Source: Bacillota bacterium (GTDB lineage Bacteria > Bacillota > Clostridia > Lachnospirales > Lachnospiraceae). From it: a stretch of DNA of 64,000 nucleotides. The stretch spans positions 91,014 through 155,013 of the forward strand of contig JAEWJZ010000009.1 in assembly GCA_023386315.1 (NCBI GenBank), written 5' to 3'. The notes below the pieces were generated by a model. That model made no database searches. It was not told the origin of the DNA and saw only the letters and a program-made list of their open reading frames with translations. Shown here one piece after another: positions 11,856-22,080 of this stretch (position 1 is the stretch's first letter; each line of letters opens with the position of its first letter). Made by a program: the position numbers and the translations under genes.

Positions 11856-11888
11856 AAAAATACCCTGTGTCTGTGACACAGGGATTTT
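11856..11888. terminator. bidirectional terminator between lysA and the subtilase
   Basis: CCCTGTGTC (11863-11871) and GACACAGGG (11875-11883) form a perfect nine-pair stem with a three-base loop, flanked by A-rich and T-rich runs on both sides. It ends lysA transcription on the minus strand. The surrounding intergenic stretch 11596-11959 has no gene and otherwise shows only AT-rich sequence. Confidence 0.85.
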
Positions 11889-11959
11889 TCTGTATTACGG
11901 ATAAAATCCCGCTCTTAAATATCTGAAAACGGGATCTCAACCACTTTTATTTTATAAAA

Positions 11960-13234
11960 TTATTCGTATTTTACATTCTTAAGCACATCAAAACAGTCAA
12001 ACGTTGCAAAATAATCCCTTGGAGTCTCCGCCCTTCGGATCAGCTCCACAGATCCATCCTCTTTCAGAAGCAGCTCTGCAGATTTTAATTTTCCATTGTA
12101 ATTATATCCCATGGCATATCCATGAGCGCCTGTATCATGGATAAAAAGCAGGTCTCCCCTGGAAATCTCCGGCAGCATGCGGTCAATGGCAAACTTGTCA
12201 TTGTTCTCACAAAGAGATCCCACCACATCATACTTATGGCTGCAGGGGGCGTCCTCTTTTCCCATAACCGTTATGTGATGGTAAGCACCGTACATGGCAG
12301 GTCTCATAAGATTTACCGCGCAGGCATCTACTCCCACATATTCCTTATGGGTGTGTTTTTCATGAATTGCCCTGGTTACCAGTGCACCGTAAGGTCCTAA
12401 CATAAACCGTCCAAGCTCTGTATAGATTGCCACGTCTCCCATGCCTTCCGGAATCAGTATTTCTTCAAATACCTTTCTTACACCCTCGCCTATGGCCAGA
12501 ATGTCATTGGGTTCCTGACCGGGATGATAAGGGATTCCGATCCCGCCGGAAAGATTGATAAAAGTGACCTCTGCTCCTGTTTCCTTTTTTAATTTTACTG
12601 CAAGTTCAAAAAGAACTTTTGCAAGGAGGGGGTAATACTCCGTAGTCACCGTGTTGCTTGCAAGGAACGCATGAATTCCGAACTTCTTTGCTCCCCTGCT
12701 TTTTAAAATACGGAACGCCTCAAAGAGCTGTTCTGTTGTCATACCATACTTGGCATCTCCGGGATTGTCCATAATGTCATTGCTGATCTTAAAAATTCCG
12801 CCCGGATTGTAACGGCAGCTGATGGTTTCCGGAATATGGCCAATGGCTTTTTCAAGAAAATCAATATGGGTGATATCATCCAGATTGATGATGCCTCCGA
12901 TCCTGTCTGCAAACTGAAATTCCTCTGCAGGCGTGTCATTGGAAGAAAACATGATGTCGGAACCGGAAAATCCAATGGCATCAGACATCATAAGCTCCGT
13001 CATAGAGGAACAGTCCGCTCCGCATCCAAACTCTTTTAATATATTTAAAATAAACGGGTTGGGAGTTGCCTTAACCGCAAAATATTCCCGGTAACCCTTA
13101 TTCCAGGCAAACGCGTCTTTTAATTTCTGCGCATTCTCCCTGATGCCCTTTTCATCGTATAAATGAAAGGGAGTTGGATATTCTTTCACAATTTCTTCTA
13201 ATTGCTCTCTGGTTACAAATGGTCTTTTCTCCAT
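11960..13234 (-). CDS. lysA: diaminopimelate decarboxylase
   Basis: This 424-residue PLP enzyme of fold type III makes L-lysine from meso-diaminopimelate, the last step of lysine synthesis. The PLP lysine is K55 in YFAVKATPNP. The glycine loop is INLSGGIGIPY, and the substrate-binding partner-chain Cys342 lies in GSLCENNDKFA. The family-typical YVGVDACAVNLMRPAMYGAYHH is present. The sequence is closer to the divergent clostridial branch than to E. coli LysA, and related PLP decarboxylases (carboxynorspermidine, arginine) share the fold; the Cys-Glu motif favours DAP. It may be transcribed from a promoter behind pyk. Confidence 0.88.
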   Translation of the reverse strand: MEKRPFVTREQLEEIVKEYPTPFHLYDEKGIRENAQKLKDAFAWNKGYREYFAVKATPNPFILNILKEFGCGADCSSMTELMMSDAIGFSGSDIMFSSNDTPAEEFQFADRIGGIINLDDITHIDFLEKAIGHIPETISCRYNPGGIFKISNDIMDNPGDAKYGMTTEQLFEAFRILKSRGAKKFGIHAFLASNTVTTEYYPLLAKVLFELAVKLKKETGAEVTFINLSGGIGIPYHPGQEPNDILAIGEGVRKVFEEILIPEGMGDVAIYTELGRFMLGPYGALVTRAIHEKHTHKEYVGVDACAVNLMRPAMYGAYHHITVMGKEDAPCSHKYDVVGSLCENNDKFAIDRMLPEISRGDLLFIHDTGAHGYAMGYNYNGKLKSAELLLKEDGSVELIRRAETPRDYFATFDCFDVLKNVKYE

Positions 13235-13267
13235 CGTTTTCCTCTCCTCTCATAACGTTACCATATG

Positions 13268-13331
13268 CAGAAAAGAGCCCTCTCCGGCACATCTGCTGGT
13301 AAGCTACATTGTACCGGGGATAGACTCTTTT
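13268..13331 (-). other. structured element between pyk and lysA (terminator or attenuator)
   Basis: On the minus strand AAAAGAG (13325-13331) pairs with CTCTTTT (13271-13277), enclosing CCGG/CCGG pairing and an inner loop of about 30 bases. The closing arm ends in TTTT. The simplest reading is a terminator of pyk. Because lysA starts 33 bases further on, it may instead be an attenuator in the lysA leader. It does not match the lysine riboswitch in length or core sequence. Confidence 0.5.
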
Positions 13332-13377
13332 GTCTACACTTTTTTGTATAAATATTCAGAAATACTGTAAAATACCA

Positions 13378-14814
13378 TTAATCTACAGTTACAACACGCA
13401 TGATATTGGTATGTGCTGCAGGTTCATGCTTTCTTGCAGGACTCACAACACCGGCGGTTACAACCACAATGTCATCTTCCTTAATAATGTCTTTTGACTT
13501 TAACAGCTCCAGTGAGGAATAGATTAAAACGTCAGTAGACTCGGCTCGTCTTGCCTGAACAGGTACGACTCCCCAGTACAGCTGCATCTGGCGGAGAGCT
13601 GATGCGCTTGGAGATAAACCGATAATTAAGCTTTCAGGTCTCCACTTGGATAAAAGTCTTGTGGTAAAACCGGTAATACTTGGGGCAACTATCACCTTTG
13701 CGCCTAAATCATGAGCGGTGGATACAGAAGAGTAGCACACTGCATTGGATACATTCTGCTTATTCACTGCTGATACCTTACGCTCTCTGTATTCCGTATA
13801 ATCCAAGTGCTTCTCTGTCTCCTCAACGATGGAGGCCATCATGGAAAGTGCCTCAACCGGATATTTTCCCATAGCGGTTTCGCCGGAAAGCATAACTGCA
13901 TCGGTTCCGTCATAAACGGCATTGGCTACGTCAGTTACTTCTGCTCTGGTCGGACGCGGATTGCGGATCATGGAATCCAGCATCTGGGTTGCAGTAATAA
14001 CCGGTTTGCAGGCTTCATTACATTTTTGAATAATACTCTTCTGAATAAACGGAACTTCCTGTGCAGGAATTTCAACTCCCATGTCACCGCGGGCAACCAT
14101 GATTCCATCGCTGACTTCAATGATTTCATCCAGATTTTCAATACCTTCCGCATTCTCAATCTTTGCAATAACTGCGATATCAGAACCATGCTCTGCCAGA
14201 ATATCCTTAATTTCACGCACAGCATCTGCAGTACGTACAAAGGAAGCAGCAATAAAATCAAAGCCCTGTTCGATACCAAAACGGATATCTGCTTTGTCCT
14301 TATCGGTAAGAGCCGGAAGTTTTATCTTAACATTAGGAACGTTCACTCCCTTTCTCTCACCCAGTTCGCCGCCGTTTACTATTCTGCAGACAATTTCGCA
14401 GCCCTTAACTTCTAAAACCTCAAGTTCAATCAGACCATCATCAATCAGAATACGGTTTCCGTTAGTTACATCATCATTCAGTCCGCCGTAGTTGATATGA
14501 CCCCTGGTCTCATCTCCAACAATCTCTTCTGTTGTGAGAACATAGGTATCGCCTTCTTTTAGGGTTACCTTTTTACCATCTTTTAAAAGCCCGGTACGAA
14601 TCTCCGGTCCTTTTGTATCGAGAAGAGCTGCGATCGGAAGACCTAATTCCTCACGTATACTCTTTAACATATCAAGACGTGCTTTCTGTTCCTCATAATC
14701 ACCATGTGAGAAGTTAAATCTGGCAATATCCATTCCGTGCTCAGCAAGTGCTTTCATCAGTGCGCGGTCATTTGTGTTTGGTCCCATCGTGCAAATAATT
14801 TTGGTTCTCTTCAT
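13378..14814 (-). CDS. pyk: pyruvate kinase
   Basis: This 478-residue glycolytic enzyme transfers phosphate from phosphoenolpyruvate to ADP. It starts MKRTKIICTMGPNT and has ARFNFSHG, LDTKGPEIRTG, the metal/substrate segment VIAKIENAEGIENLDEI and the signature MVARGDMGVEIP, followed by ITATQMLDSMI. Length is that of the basic form; the extra PEP-utiliser C-terminal domain found in Bacillus is absent. It may be cotranscribed downstream of the rhomboid-like gene, 15 bases away. Confidence 0.97.
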   Translation of the reverse strand: MKRTKIICTMGPNTNDRALMKALAEHGMDIARFNFSHGDYEEQKARLDMLKSIREELGLPIAALLDTKGPEIRTGLLKDGKKVTLKEGDTYVLTTEEIVGDETRGHINYGGLNDDVTNGNRILIDDGLIELEVLEVKGCEIVCRIVNGGELGERKGVNVPNVKIKLPALTDKDKADIRFGIEQGFDFIAASFVRTADAVREIKDILAEHGSDIAVIAKIENAEGIENLDEIIEVSDGIMVARGDMGVEIPAQEVPFIQKSIIQKCNEACKPVITATQMLDSMIRNPRPTRAEVTDVANAVYDGTDAVMLSGETAMGKYPVEALSMMASIVEETEKHLDYTEYRERKVSAVNKQNVSNAVCYSSVSTAHDLGAKVIVAPSITGFTTRLLSKWRPESLIIGLSPSASALRQMQLYWGVVPVQARRAESTDVLIYSSLELLKSKDIIKEDDIVVVTAGVVSPARKHEPAAHTNIMRVVTVD

Positions 14815-14829
14815 TATTATCCTCCGTAG

Positions 14830-15678
14830 CTAGTTGGTCGTATCACCGGTTGTGGGGTTGTCCGATGTTACATGTTTATGTGTATACAAATGCTCGGAAC
14901 AGTACTCAAGACTGCCTTCACATTTTGAACAATACCGGAATTCCAGGTTCGGAGAATCTTTTTCGGTCCGTCCGCAGACAGCGCACTTATGATGGGTTCC
15001 TCCCTGGGGCATTATTTTCATCTGACGGTGAAAATTCTGCTTTCTTTTTATTTCCTTCGGATTAAACCGGTTTAAATCCCGGGTCAGAAGGAAAAACACG
15101 AAAAAGTTAATCAGCGACATAACTATCGTAATTCTGATTCCCATATCTCCCATAATAAACTCATATAGGAAATAGATTCCATTAAATATTGCCATCCATT
15201 TGGCCTTAATGGGAATTACAAAAAACAGAAGAAATTCCAGGTCGGGGAATGTCGCAGCAAAAGCAAAAAACAGAGAATAATTTAAAAATTCCGTGGTCAG
15301 ATAAATTCTCTCTCTGAAAATGATGTAAACAGCCAAAGCGGCTGCCACATGACCAATTACTCCCATAAAGAAGTAAACATTAAACCGGAAAGCCCCCCAG
15401 ATTCTCTCTAAATTAACTCCCAGCATATAATAAAGATACATGCCGATCAGACTTCCGAAAAGACTTCCTCCGCCCGGCGGATAAATCATAAAGGTAACAA
15501 CTCTCCAAACCTGACCTCTTAGAATCTTTTGTGCATCGAGAGCTAAATACTGCAAATAAAAATCCGGAGCAAAAAGCTGTAAAAACAGTCCGGTTCCATA
15601 CATGCCGATGATATAGTACATGAGATTCGGAATGGCATATTTTCTGAATCTGCGTTCCAGATTATAAAAAAATTTCAT
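14830..15678 (-). CDS. rhomboid-fold membrane protein with C-terminal zinc-finger-like tail
   Basis: This 282-residue protein has about six membrane segments (roughly residues 17-200) arranged as in rhomboid/derlin proteins, including the LRGQVWRVVTFMIYP and YFFMGVIGHVAAAL segments. The rhomboid catalytic GxSG serine is not seen; the matching place reads LNYSLFFAFAA. It may therefore be a pseudoprotease, which is inference. The soluble tail has a Cys/His cluster (CAVCGR, RYCSKCEG, CSEHLYTHKH) that should bind zinc. It lies between corA (18 bases upstream) and pyk. Role unknown. Confidence 0.72.
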   Translation of the reverse strand: MKFFYNLERRFRKYAIPNLMYYIIGMYGTGLFLQLFAPDFYLQYLALDAQKILRGQVWRVVTFMIYPPGGGSLFGSLIGMYLYYMLGVNLERIWGAFRFNVYFFMGVIGHVAAALAVYIIFRERIYLTTEFLNYSLFFAFAATFPDLEFLLFFVIPIKAKWMAIFNGIYFLYEFIMGDMGIRITIVMSLINFFVFFLLTRDLNRFNPKEIKRKQNFHRQMKIMPQGGTHHKCAVCGRTEKDSPNLEFRYCSKCEGSLEYCSEHLYTHKHVTSDNPTTGDTTN

Positions 15679-15696
15679 GCGTTCAACCTTCCTGAG

Positions 15697-16638
15697 CTAA
15701 AACAAATCCTTTTTGGAAAAAATCCAGGCAACACTCAATGTAAGAATCAATGTAAGACCCAAAACAATCCAGAAACCATATGGGCTGTCTGCAAACGGCA
15801 CACCGGCAGGATTCACATTCATGCCATAAAAGCTTGCAACCATAGTCGGTATGGACATTACAATGGTAATAGTTGCCAGAAATTTCATGACAATATTTAA
15901 GTTGTTGGAAATAACGGAAGCAAATGCATCCATGGTTCCGCTTAATATTCCGCTGTAGATATTGGCCATCTCAATCGCCTGTTTATTCTCAACAATAACA
16001 TCCTCAAGAAGTTCCGTATCCTCCGGATATTTCTTGATCTTTTCATTCCTCATGAGCTTTTCTAACACCACTTCATTGGAACGTAAGGATGTGGTAAAAT
16101 ACACCAGACTCTTTTCCAGTTCCAAAAGCTCAATCAGCTCCCGGTTCTTGGTGGACTTATGAAGTTTCTCTTCTACAACTGCGCTTTTTTTATCAATTAC
16201 TCTTAAATACTGTAAGTATAACGATGCGTTCTTATAAAGAATCTGGAGAATAAAACGGGTCTTCATATAAGTATGAAAATCCCTGACTCTTCCATCCATA
16301 AAGGCGTTTAACACCGTGGTTTCTTCCAGGCACACCGTTATGATCGCTTCATCAGTGGTAATGATTCCCATAGGTATTGTCACATACCAGTCTTTTCCGC
16401 CCCTCTCCTCAATGGTAGGAACGTCAACAAGAATCAATGTGTAATTATTCTCTGTCTCAATACGGGAACGCTCTTCCTCATCAAGAGGAGCCCTTAAATC
16501 ATCCGGATCGATACGGTAGGTATCAGCGATTTCCAGTATCTCCGTAGCTGTGGGATTGGTAAGTGCTATCCAGCACCCCGGAGAAAGCTCATCCTTTTGA
16601 TGAATCAGGCCGTCTTCTGTTTTATATATCTGAATCAT
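15697..16638 (-). CDS. CorA-family divalent metal ion transporter
   Basis: This 313-residue protein has a long acidic cytoplasmic domain and coiled stalk (about 1-250). Two C-terminal membrane segments (about 250-270 and 287-307) flank the signature G272-M-N274 in ASFYGMNVNP, the selectivity filter of CorA channels for Mg2+ (sometimes Co2+, Ni2+ or Zn2+). Length is typical. It is the first gene of a possible corA-rhomboid-pyk run. Confidence 0.93.
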   Translation of the reverse strand: MIQIYKTEDGLIHQKDELSPGCWIALTNPTATEILEIADTYRIDPDDLRAPLDEEERSRIETENNYTLILVDVPTIEERGGKDWYVTIPMGIITTDEAIITVCLEETTVLNAFMDGRVRDFHTYMKTRFILQILYKNASLYLQYLRVIDKKSAVVEEKLHKSTKNRELIELLELEKSLVYFTTSLRSNEVVLEKLMRNEKIKKYPEDTELLEDVIVENKQAIEMANIYSGILSGTMDAFASVISNNLNIVMKFLATITIVMSIPTMVASFYGMNVNPAGVPFADSPYGFWIVLGLTLILTLSVAWIFSKKDLF

Positions 16639-16800
16639 GGCTTTTCCCCCTTCTACGGAAGTATTATCTGCATACTTTGGCGGACTTTGACTTATACATT
16701 ATAGTTTCCCAGACCATTTTTGTCAAACGAAAAGCTACCTCAATTTGTGAACTTACACAAATTTTACTAAGTTTAACAGTATTTTAGCATGCCCAGACAA

Positions 16801-16885
16801 TTGTTTTATTTCTTATTTTATGTTAAACTGATGTCCGGTGAGTCAGCAACTTACTTTTACGTAAAAGGAGGCAGGGGTTAACCCC
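16801..16885 (+). promoter_or_regulatory. promoter and two tandem palindromes ahead of the dehydratase activase gene
   Basis: A possible promoter is TTGTTT (16801-16806), a 17-base spacer and TAAACT (16824-16829) with a TG before it. A perfect 14-base palindrome, CTTTTACGTAAAAG, lies at 16854-16867 and contains part of the ribosome site. A second perfect palindrome, GGGGTTAACCCC, lies at 16874-16885 between the AAGGAGG site (16865-16871) and the ATG at 16892. The 20-base gap is too long for normal initiation unless the second palindrome folds and shortens it. Confidence 0.55.
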
Positions 16886-16891
16886 GCACAT

Positions 16892-19800
16892 ATGAATACA
16901 TACAATACTTTAGGAATCGATATCGGTTCCACTACCGTAAAGATTGCTATTTTAGACAAAGATGAGCAGCTATTGTTCGCTGATTACGAGCGGCATTTTG
17001 CAAACATACAGGAAACACTTGCAGGCCTTTTAAAGAAGGCCTACGATCAGTTAGGGCCCATGGATCTTCTCCCGGCCATAACCGGATCAGGCGGACTTAC
17101 ACTGTCCAGACATTTAAAAACCCCGTTCGTACAGGAAGTGGTGGCAGTAGCCGCTTCCCTTAAGGATTATGCCCCGCAGACAGACGTGGCAATCGAGCTG
17201 GGCGGAGAAGATGCTAAAATTATTTATTTTACCGGCGGCATCGACCAGAGAATGAACGGAATCTGTGCCGGAGGCACCGGTTCCTTTATCGATCAGATGG
17301 CTGCTCTTTTACAGACTGATGCCAAAGGTCTTGATGAATATGCTGCGAACTACAAAGCAATTTATCCTATCGCTGCGCGATGCGGCGTATTTGCCAAAAC
17401 AGATATTCAGCCTCTTATTAATGAAGGAGCTACCAGAGAGGATCTGGCAGCATCTATTTTTCAGGCAGTTGTAAACCAGACCATAAGCGGCCTGGCATGC
17501 GGGAAGCCCATCAGAGGCAACGTGGCATTTCTGGGAGGACCTCTTCACTTTCTTCCTGAACTGCGTAAAGCCTTTATCCGCACTTTAAATCTGACTGGAG
17601 ACGCAATTATTGCTCCGGATCATTCCCATCTCTTTGCTGCCATCGGCGCTGCCATGAGCACAGATGGAAAGACTGATGCAAAAATCTCTCTTGAAGATAT
17701 GATTTCCCGATTGTCAAATGGTATTCAGATGGATTTTGAAGTAAAGCGAATGGAACCATTGTTTGCCAGTCAGGAAGATTACGATAAATTTATCAGCCGC
17801 CACAGCAGTCACTGCGTGAAAAAGAGCGGGTTATCCTCCTATCACGGCAAGTGCTTTTTAGGAATTGATGCAGGTTCCACCACCACAAAGGTTGCAGTGG
17901 TTGGAGAAGACGGTACCCTGCTATACAGCTTTTACAGCAGTAACAACGGATCCCCGCTGTCAACTGCCATCCGCGCCATGAAAGAAATAAAGGAACAGAT
18001 GACCTCAGACAGCCAGATTGTCTGGTCCTGCTCAACCGGATACGGCGAGGCTTTATTAAAGGCTGCATTCCTTCTTGACGAGGGAGAAGTTGAGACTATT
18101 TCCCACTACTATGCGGCAGCATTTTTTGAGCCGGATGTGGATTGTATTTTAGATATCGGCGGACAGGATATGAAGTGCATTCGGATTAAGAACAATACGG
18201 TAGACAGCGTCCAGTTAAATGAGGCCTGCTCTTCCGGATGCGGCTCCTTTATTGAAACTTTTGCCAATTCTTTAAATTATAAAGTGGAGGATTTTGCAAC
18301 CGAGGCACTGTTTGCCAAAAACCCCACAGACTTAGGAACCAGATGTACTGTTTTTATGAATTCCAATGTGAAACAGGCTCAAAAAGAAGGGGCTGAAGTT
18401 TCTGATATTTCTGCCGGACTTGCGTATTCGGTTATTAAAAACGCATTATTTAAGGTTATTAAAATAACAAATGCCTCTGATCTGGGAAAACATGTAGTGG
18501 TTCAGGGCGGTACCTTTTATAATAACGCAGTACTTCGCAGCTTTGAAAAGATCTCCGGCTGTGAAGCAGTGAGGCCGGACATCGCCGGAATTATGGGAGC
18601 GTTCGGAGCTGCGTTAATTGCAAGGGAGCGTTATGACGGGACTGCAAAAACCTCCATGCTGGATCTTGACAAGATTCTGGCTCTCCACTACGAAACATCT
18701 ATGAGCCGGTGCAGGGGCTGCACCAACAACTGCGTGCTTACCATAAACCGGTTTGACGGCGGACGCCAGTTTATCTCCGGAAACCGCTGTGAACGGGGAC
18801 TCGGGAAAGAAAAAACAAGGAGGGAGATCCCCAACCTGTTTGATTATAAAAACCACCGTATGTTTGATTATGAGCCGTTAAGTGCCGACCTGGCCACACG
18901 GGGAGTCATCGGAATTCCGCGGGTTTTAAATCTGTATGAGAATTACCCCTTCTGGGCGGTATTTTTCCATACTTTAAAGTTCCGTACCGTGCTTTCTCCA
19001 CAGTCCACCAGAAAGATCTATGAACTGGGAATCGAATCCATCCCCAGTGAATCAGAATGTTATCCGGCGAAAATCGCTCATGGTCATGTGGAATGGCTGA
19101 TTAAGCAGGGAATCAAAACCATTTTTTATCCCTGCATCCCATACGAGCGGAACGAAAGCCCAGATGCGGGCAATCACTTTAACTGTCCGATCGTCACCTC
19201 CTACGCGGAAAACATCAAGAATAACGTAGAAGGAATTAAAACAGAATCGATCCGTTTCTTAAATCCATTTATGGCATTTACCAATGAAGAAGTATTAACC
19301 AGACGCTTAACGGAAGTCTTTACCAGGGAATTTGGCATCCCTGCATCGGAAGTTGCTGACGCTTCCCATAAGGCCTGGCTGGAACTCATGGCATCCCGTA
19401 CGGATATGGAGAAAAAAGGGGAGGAAACCTTACAGTGGTTAAAGGAGAATAACAGGCACGGCATCGTACTGGCCGGCCGGCCTTACCACGTTGATCCGGA
19501 AATCAATCACGGAATTCCGGAACTGATTACCTCCTATGGTTTTGCGGTGCTGACTGAGGATTCCATCTCTCATCTTGCTGACATTGAGCGGCCGCTGGTA
19601 GTAACGGATCAGTGGATGTATCATACCCGGCTTTACCGGGCTGCCAGCCTGGTGAAAAAAGAAGATAACTTAGACTTAATTCAGCTTAATTCCTTTGGCT
19701 GCGGTCTGGATGCCGTTACCACGGATCAGGTTAATGATATCCTGACCGGTTCCGGTAAAATTTATACAGTATTAAAAATAGATGAAGTAAATAACTTAGG

Positions 19801-21157
19801 TGCTGCAAGAATCCGTGTCCGTTCTCTCATTGCAGCCTTAAAGGTCCGGGACAAACGGCACTTTGAGCATAAAGTGGTTTCCAGCGCCTATAACAGAGTC
19901 ATGTTTACCAGGGAGATGAAAAAAGAATATACCATTCTTTGTCCCCAGATGTCTCCTCTTCATTTTGATCTTTTACAGCCCGCTATCCGGGCATTTGGCT
20001 ACCGCGTGGAGGTTTTGCAGAATGATAACCGTTCTGCCATTGATACAGGCTTAAAATACGTAAATAACGATGCCTGCTACCCCTCCCTCATCGTAGTCGG
20101 CCAGATCATGGAAGCACTTCTTTCCGGCAAATATGATTTAGACCGGACTGCCGTGTTTATGAGTCAGACCGGAGGCGGCTGCCGTGCTTCCAACTATATT
20201 GGATTTATCCGCAGAGCACTTGATAAGTCAGGCATGAGCCAGGTACCTGTGATTTCAGTCAATGCAGGCAACATGGAGTCCAATCCCGGCTTTACCATCT
20301 CACTGCCGCTGCTGACAAAAGCAATGCAGGCAGTGGTATACGGAGATGTATTTATGAGAGTGCTGTATGCCACACGGCCATACGAAAAGATACCTGGTTC
20401 AGCCAACTCACTTCATGAAAAATGGAAAGAGCGCTGTATGGTATCTCTGTCAAAGAAGTCCGCTGACATGATGGTGTTCACGCGTAACATTAAGGGCATC
20501 ATCAGAGATTTTGACAACCTGCCAAGAAACTCCGTGAAAAAGCCAAAGGTTGGTATCGTAGGCGAGATACTGGTGAAGTTTTCTCCTCTTGCCAATAACC
20601 GGATTGTAGAACTGCTGGAGGCGGAAGGCGCAGAGGCCGTTATGCCGGATTTAATGGACTTTTTACTGTACTGCTTCTATAACACAAACTTTAAGGCAGA
20701 TTTTCTGGGAGGGAAAAAATCCACTGCATTCCTGTCCAATATGGGAATTACGCTTTTGGAATTCTTCCGAAATACTGCCAAACGGGAGCTGGAGAAGAGT
20801 AAGAACTTTACTGCTCCTGGTCATATCGGAAAACTTGCTGATATGGCAAACAGCTTTGTTTCCATCGGCAATCAGACAGGAGAGGGCTGGTTTTTAACCG
20901 GAGAGATGCTGGAGCTAATCCATACCGGAACCAATAATATTGTGTGTACCCAGCCATTTGGCTGCCTCCCCAATCATATTGTGGGAAAAGGCGTGATCAA
21001 GGAGTTAAGAAAAGCATATCCTGATTCCAATATCATCGCTGTGGATTATGATCCGGGTGCCAGTGAGGTAAATCAGTTGAACCGCATTAAGCTTATGCTT
21101 TCAACCGCACAGAAGAATCTTTTAAAAGAACAGAATACTGCTCACGGACATGAATAA
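16892..21157 (+). CDS. acyl-CoA dehydratase activase-related fusion protein (two ASKHA domains plus HgdB-like part)
   Basis: This 1421-residue protein joins two BadF/BcrA-type ATPase domains, the first starting [14 protein letters not shown] (residue 8 on) and the second [14 protein letters not shown] (about 325 on). A Cys cluster follows (CRGCTNNC, about 605), then a DUF2229-like part ([16 protein letters not shown]) and a region like the B subunit of 2-hydroxyacyl-CoA dehydratases ([18 protein letters not shown] and later). Glycine/cysteine motifs that hold the [4Fe-4S] cluster in HgdC-type activators are seen as ACSSGCGSF. Known relatives use ATP to drive one-electron transfer in radical dehydrations. 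Such giant fusions are common in anaerobic Firmicutes but their reaction is not established. It is a single-gene unit. Confidence 0.88.
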   Translation: MNTYNTLGIDIGSTTVKIAILDKDEQLLFADYERHFANIQETLAGLLKKAYDQLGPMDLLPAITGSGGLTLSRHLKTPFVQEVVAVAASLKDYAPQTDVAIELGGEDAKIIYFTGGIDQRMNGICAGGTGSFIDQMAALLQTDAKGLDEYAANYKAIYPIAARCGVFAKTDIQPLINEGATREDLAASIFQAVVNQTISGLACGKPIRGNVAFLGGPLHFLPELRKAFIRTLNLTGDAIIAPDHSHLFAAIGAAMSTDGKTDAKISLEDMISRLSNGIQMDFEVKRMEPLFASQEDYDKFISRHSSHCVKKSGLSSYHGKCFLGIDAGSTTTKVAVVGEDGTLLYSFYSSNNGSPLSTAIRAMKEIKEQMTSDSQIVWSCSTGYGEALLKAAFLLDEGEVETISHYYAAAFFEPDVDCILDIGGQDMKCIRIKNNTVDSVQLNEACSSGCGSFIETFANSLNYKVEDFATEALFAKNPTDLGTRCTVFMNSNVKQAQKEGAEVSDISAGLAYSVIKNALFKVIKITNASDLGKHVVVQGGTFYNNAVLRSFEKISGCEAVRPDIAGIMGAFGAALIARERYDGTAKTSMLDLDKILALHYETSMSRCRGCTNNCVLTINRFDGGRQFISGNRCERGLGKEKTRREIPNLFDYKNHRMFDYEPLSADLATRGVIGIPRVLNLYENYPFWAVFFHTLKFRTVLSPQSTRKIYELGIESIPSESECYPAKIAHGHVEWLIKQGIKTIFYPCIPYERNESPDAGNHFNCPIVTSYAENIKNNVEGIKTESIRFLNPFMAFTNEEVLTRRLTEVFTREFGIPASEVADASHKAWLELMASRTDMEKKGEETLQWLKENNRHGIVLAGRPYHVDPEINHGIPELITSYGFAVLTEDSISHLADIERPLVVTDQWMYHTRLYRAASLVKKEDNLDLIQLNSFGCGLDAVTTDQVNDILTGSGKIYTVLKIDEVNNLGAARIRVRSLIAALKVRDKRHFEHKVVSSAYNRVMFTREMKKEYTILCPQMSPLHFDLLQPAIRAFGYRVEVLQNDNRSAIDTGLKYVNNDACYPSLIVVGQIMEALLSGKYDLDRTAVFMSQTGGGCRASNYIGFIRRALDKSGMSQVPVISVNAGNMESNPGFTISLPLLTKAMQAVVYGDVFMRVLYATRPYEKIPGSANSLHEKWKERCMVSLSKKSADMMVFTRNIKGIIRDFDNLPRNSVKKPKVGIVGEILVKFSPLANNRIVELLEAEGAEAVMPDLMDFLLYCFYNTNFKADFLGGKKSTAFLSNMGITLLEFFRNTAKRELEKSKNFTAPGHIGKLADMANSFVSIGNQTGEGWFLTGEMLELIHTGTNNIVCTQPFGCLPNHIVGKGVIKELRKAYPDSNIIAVDYDPGASEVNQLNRIKLMLSTAQKNLLKEQNTAHGHE

Positions 21158-21172
21158 ATGCTCTGTTTATGC

Positions 21173-21218
21173 AAAAATATACCGGAAGCCTGATTATAAG
21201 GCACTCCGGTATATTTTT
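21173..21218. terminator. terminator between convergent genes
   Basis: AAAAATATACCGGA (21173-21186) and TCCGGTATATTTTT (21205-21218) form a 14-pair stem with a loop of about 18 bases. A and T runs make it work both ways. It overlaps the stop codon of the leftward gene by two bases. Confidence 0.9.
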
Positions 21219-22080
21219 AACTGTTTCCCACTGCCAGCACGGTCTGAAGGCAGTGATAGTTCAGTGCATGCTTTAATTCAAAACTGTAATTTCTCATATC
21301 CTCTTTTAAATAATTTCCCAGCTCTTTATTTCCCTCATATGCAAAGTTCATCAGTTCATCCACGTATCTCTTTAAATGCTCCTCTAAATCCTCTCTTGTG
21401 TTTCCACTGATAAAGTTCTCAAGACGTATCATTTCCTCCCCGGAGTATCCATTTAAATCAATGGTTTTTCCTGCGATCCGGCATCCTAATACATTTCTTA
21501 ACGCAATAGATGCCAGATTAATAATCAGTTCTTCATAATCACCGGAATAGGCATTCAGCACAAATCTGATATACTCTTCCGGCAGTTTCTGCAAAAACTT
21601 CTGTTCCAGATATTCGCAGTTTACATAGACTTCCATAAGATCGGCTCCACACCGGGATTCAAAAGGAATCAGCACCGGATAATCCAGCGTTAGTATATGA
21701 TTCATAGGATCAAAACGGGGATCGTAATACAGAAAAAATCCCGGTAACCCTTTTTGAAAGGTATCATAACAGCACCGATTGCCATAATGGTGAAACTCCT
21801 TCATCATGAGGTTATAATTCTGCCTGATTTCAGCAACCTTTTCTATGAGTATTTCATATCCCTGCCTGTAGACCGTATCTGCAGACAGGGAAGAATGTGC
21901 TGCAACAAGTCCCTCAGAGCCGGCCCCTGCTTTCTCATATTCTTCAATACAATAAATTACGGCTCCCATCAGCTGCCTGGCCTTTTCATATGAGACTGAT
22001 GTACTTTCATTCCCTGTGTAGCGTGCTGCCAGCTTTGCCACAACAGGCATAAGCTCCTCTTGGCTATATCTCATCATCAT
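21217..22080 (-). CDS. uncharacterised protein, resembling DUF6179
   Basis: A 287-residue, mostly helical, soluble-looking protein with no signal peptide or known catalytic motif. Visible segments are FFLYYDPRFDPMNHILTLDYPVL and CEYLEQKFLQKLPEEYIRFVL. I recall such proteins as a DUF6179-type family adjacent to DUF6323, a from-memory assignment. The start at 22080 is one of three successive ATG codons behind AGGGAAG; the frame could extend further upstream but would then run deep into the neighbouring gene. It overlaps that gene by 17 bases, so the two are probably translated together. Function unknown. Confidence 0.7.
   Translation of the reverse strand: MMMRYSQEELMPVVAKLAARYTGNESTSVSYEKARQLMGAVIYCIEEYEKAGAGSEGLVAAHSSLSADTVYRQGYEILIEKVAEIRQNYNLMMKEFHHYGNRCCYDTFQKGLPGFFLYYDPRFDPMNHILTLDYPVLIPFESRCGADLMEVYVNCEYLEQKFLQKLPEEYIRFVLNAYSGDYEELIINLASIALRNVLGCRIAGKTIDLNGYSGEEMIRLENFISGNTREDLEEHLKRYVDELMNFAYEGNKELGNYLKEDMRNYSFELKHALNYHCLQTVLAVGNS

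Noticed and set aside
13235..13377. Lysine riboswitch ahead of lysA
   Set aside because: The leader is too short and lacks the riboswitch core; a terminator or attenuator hairpin explains it.
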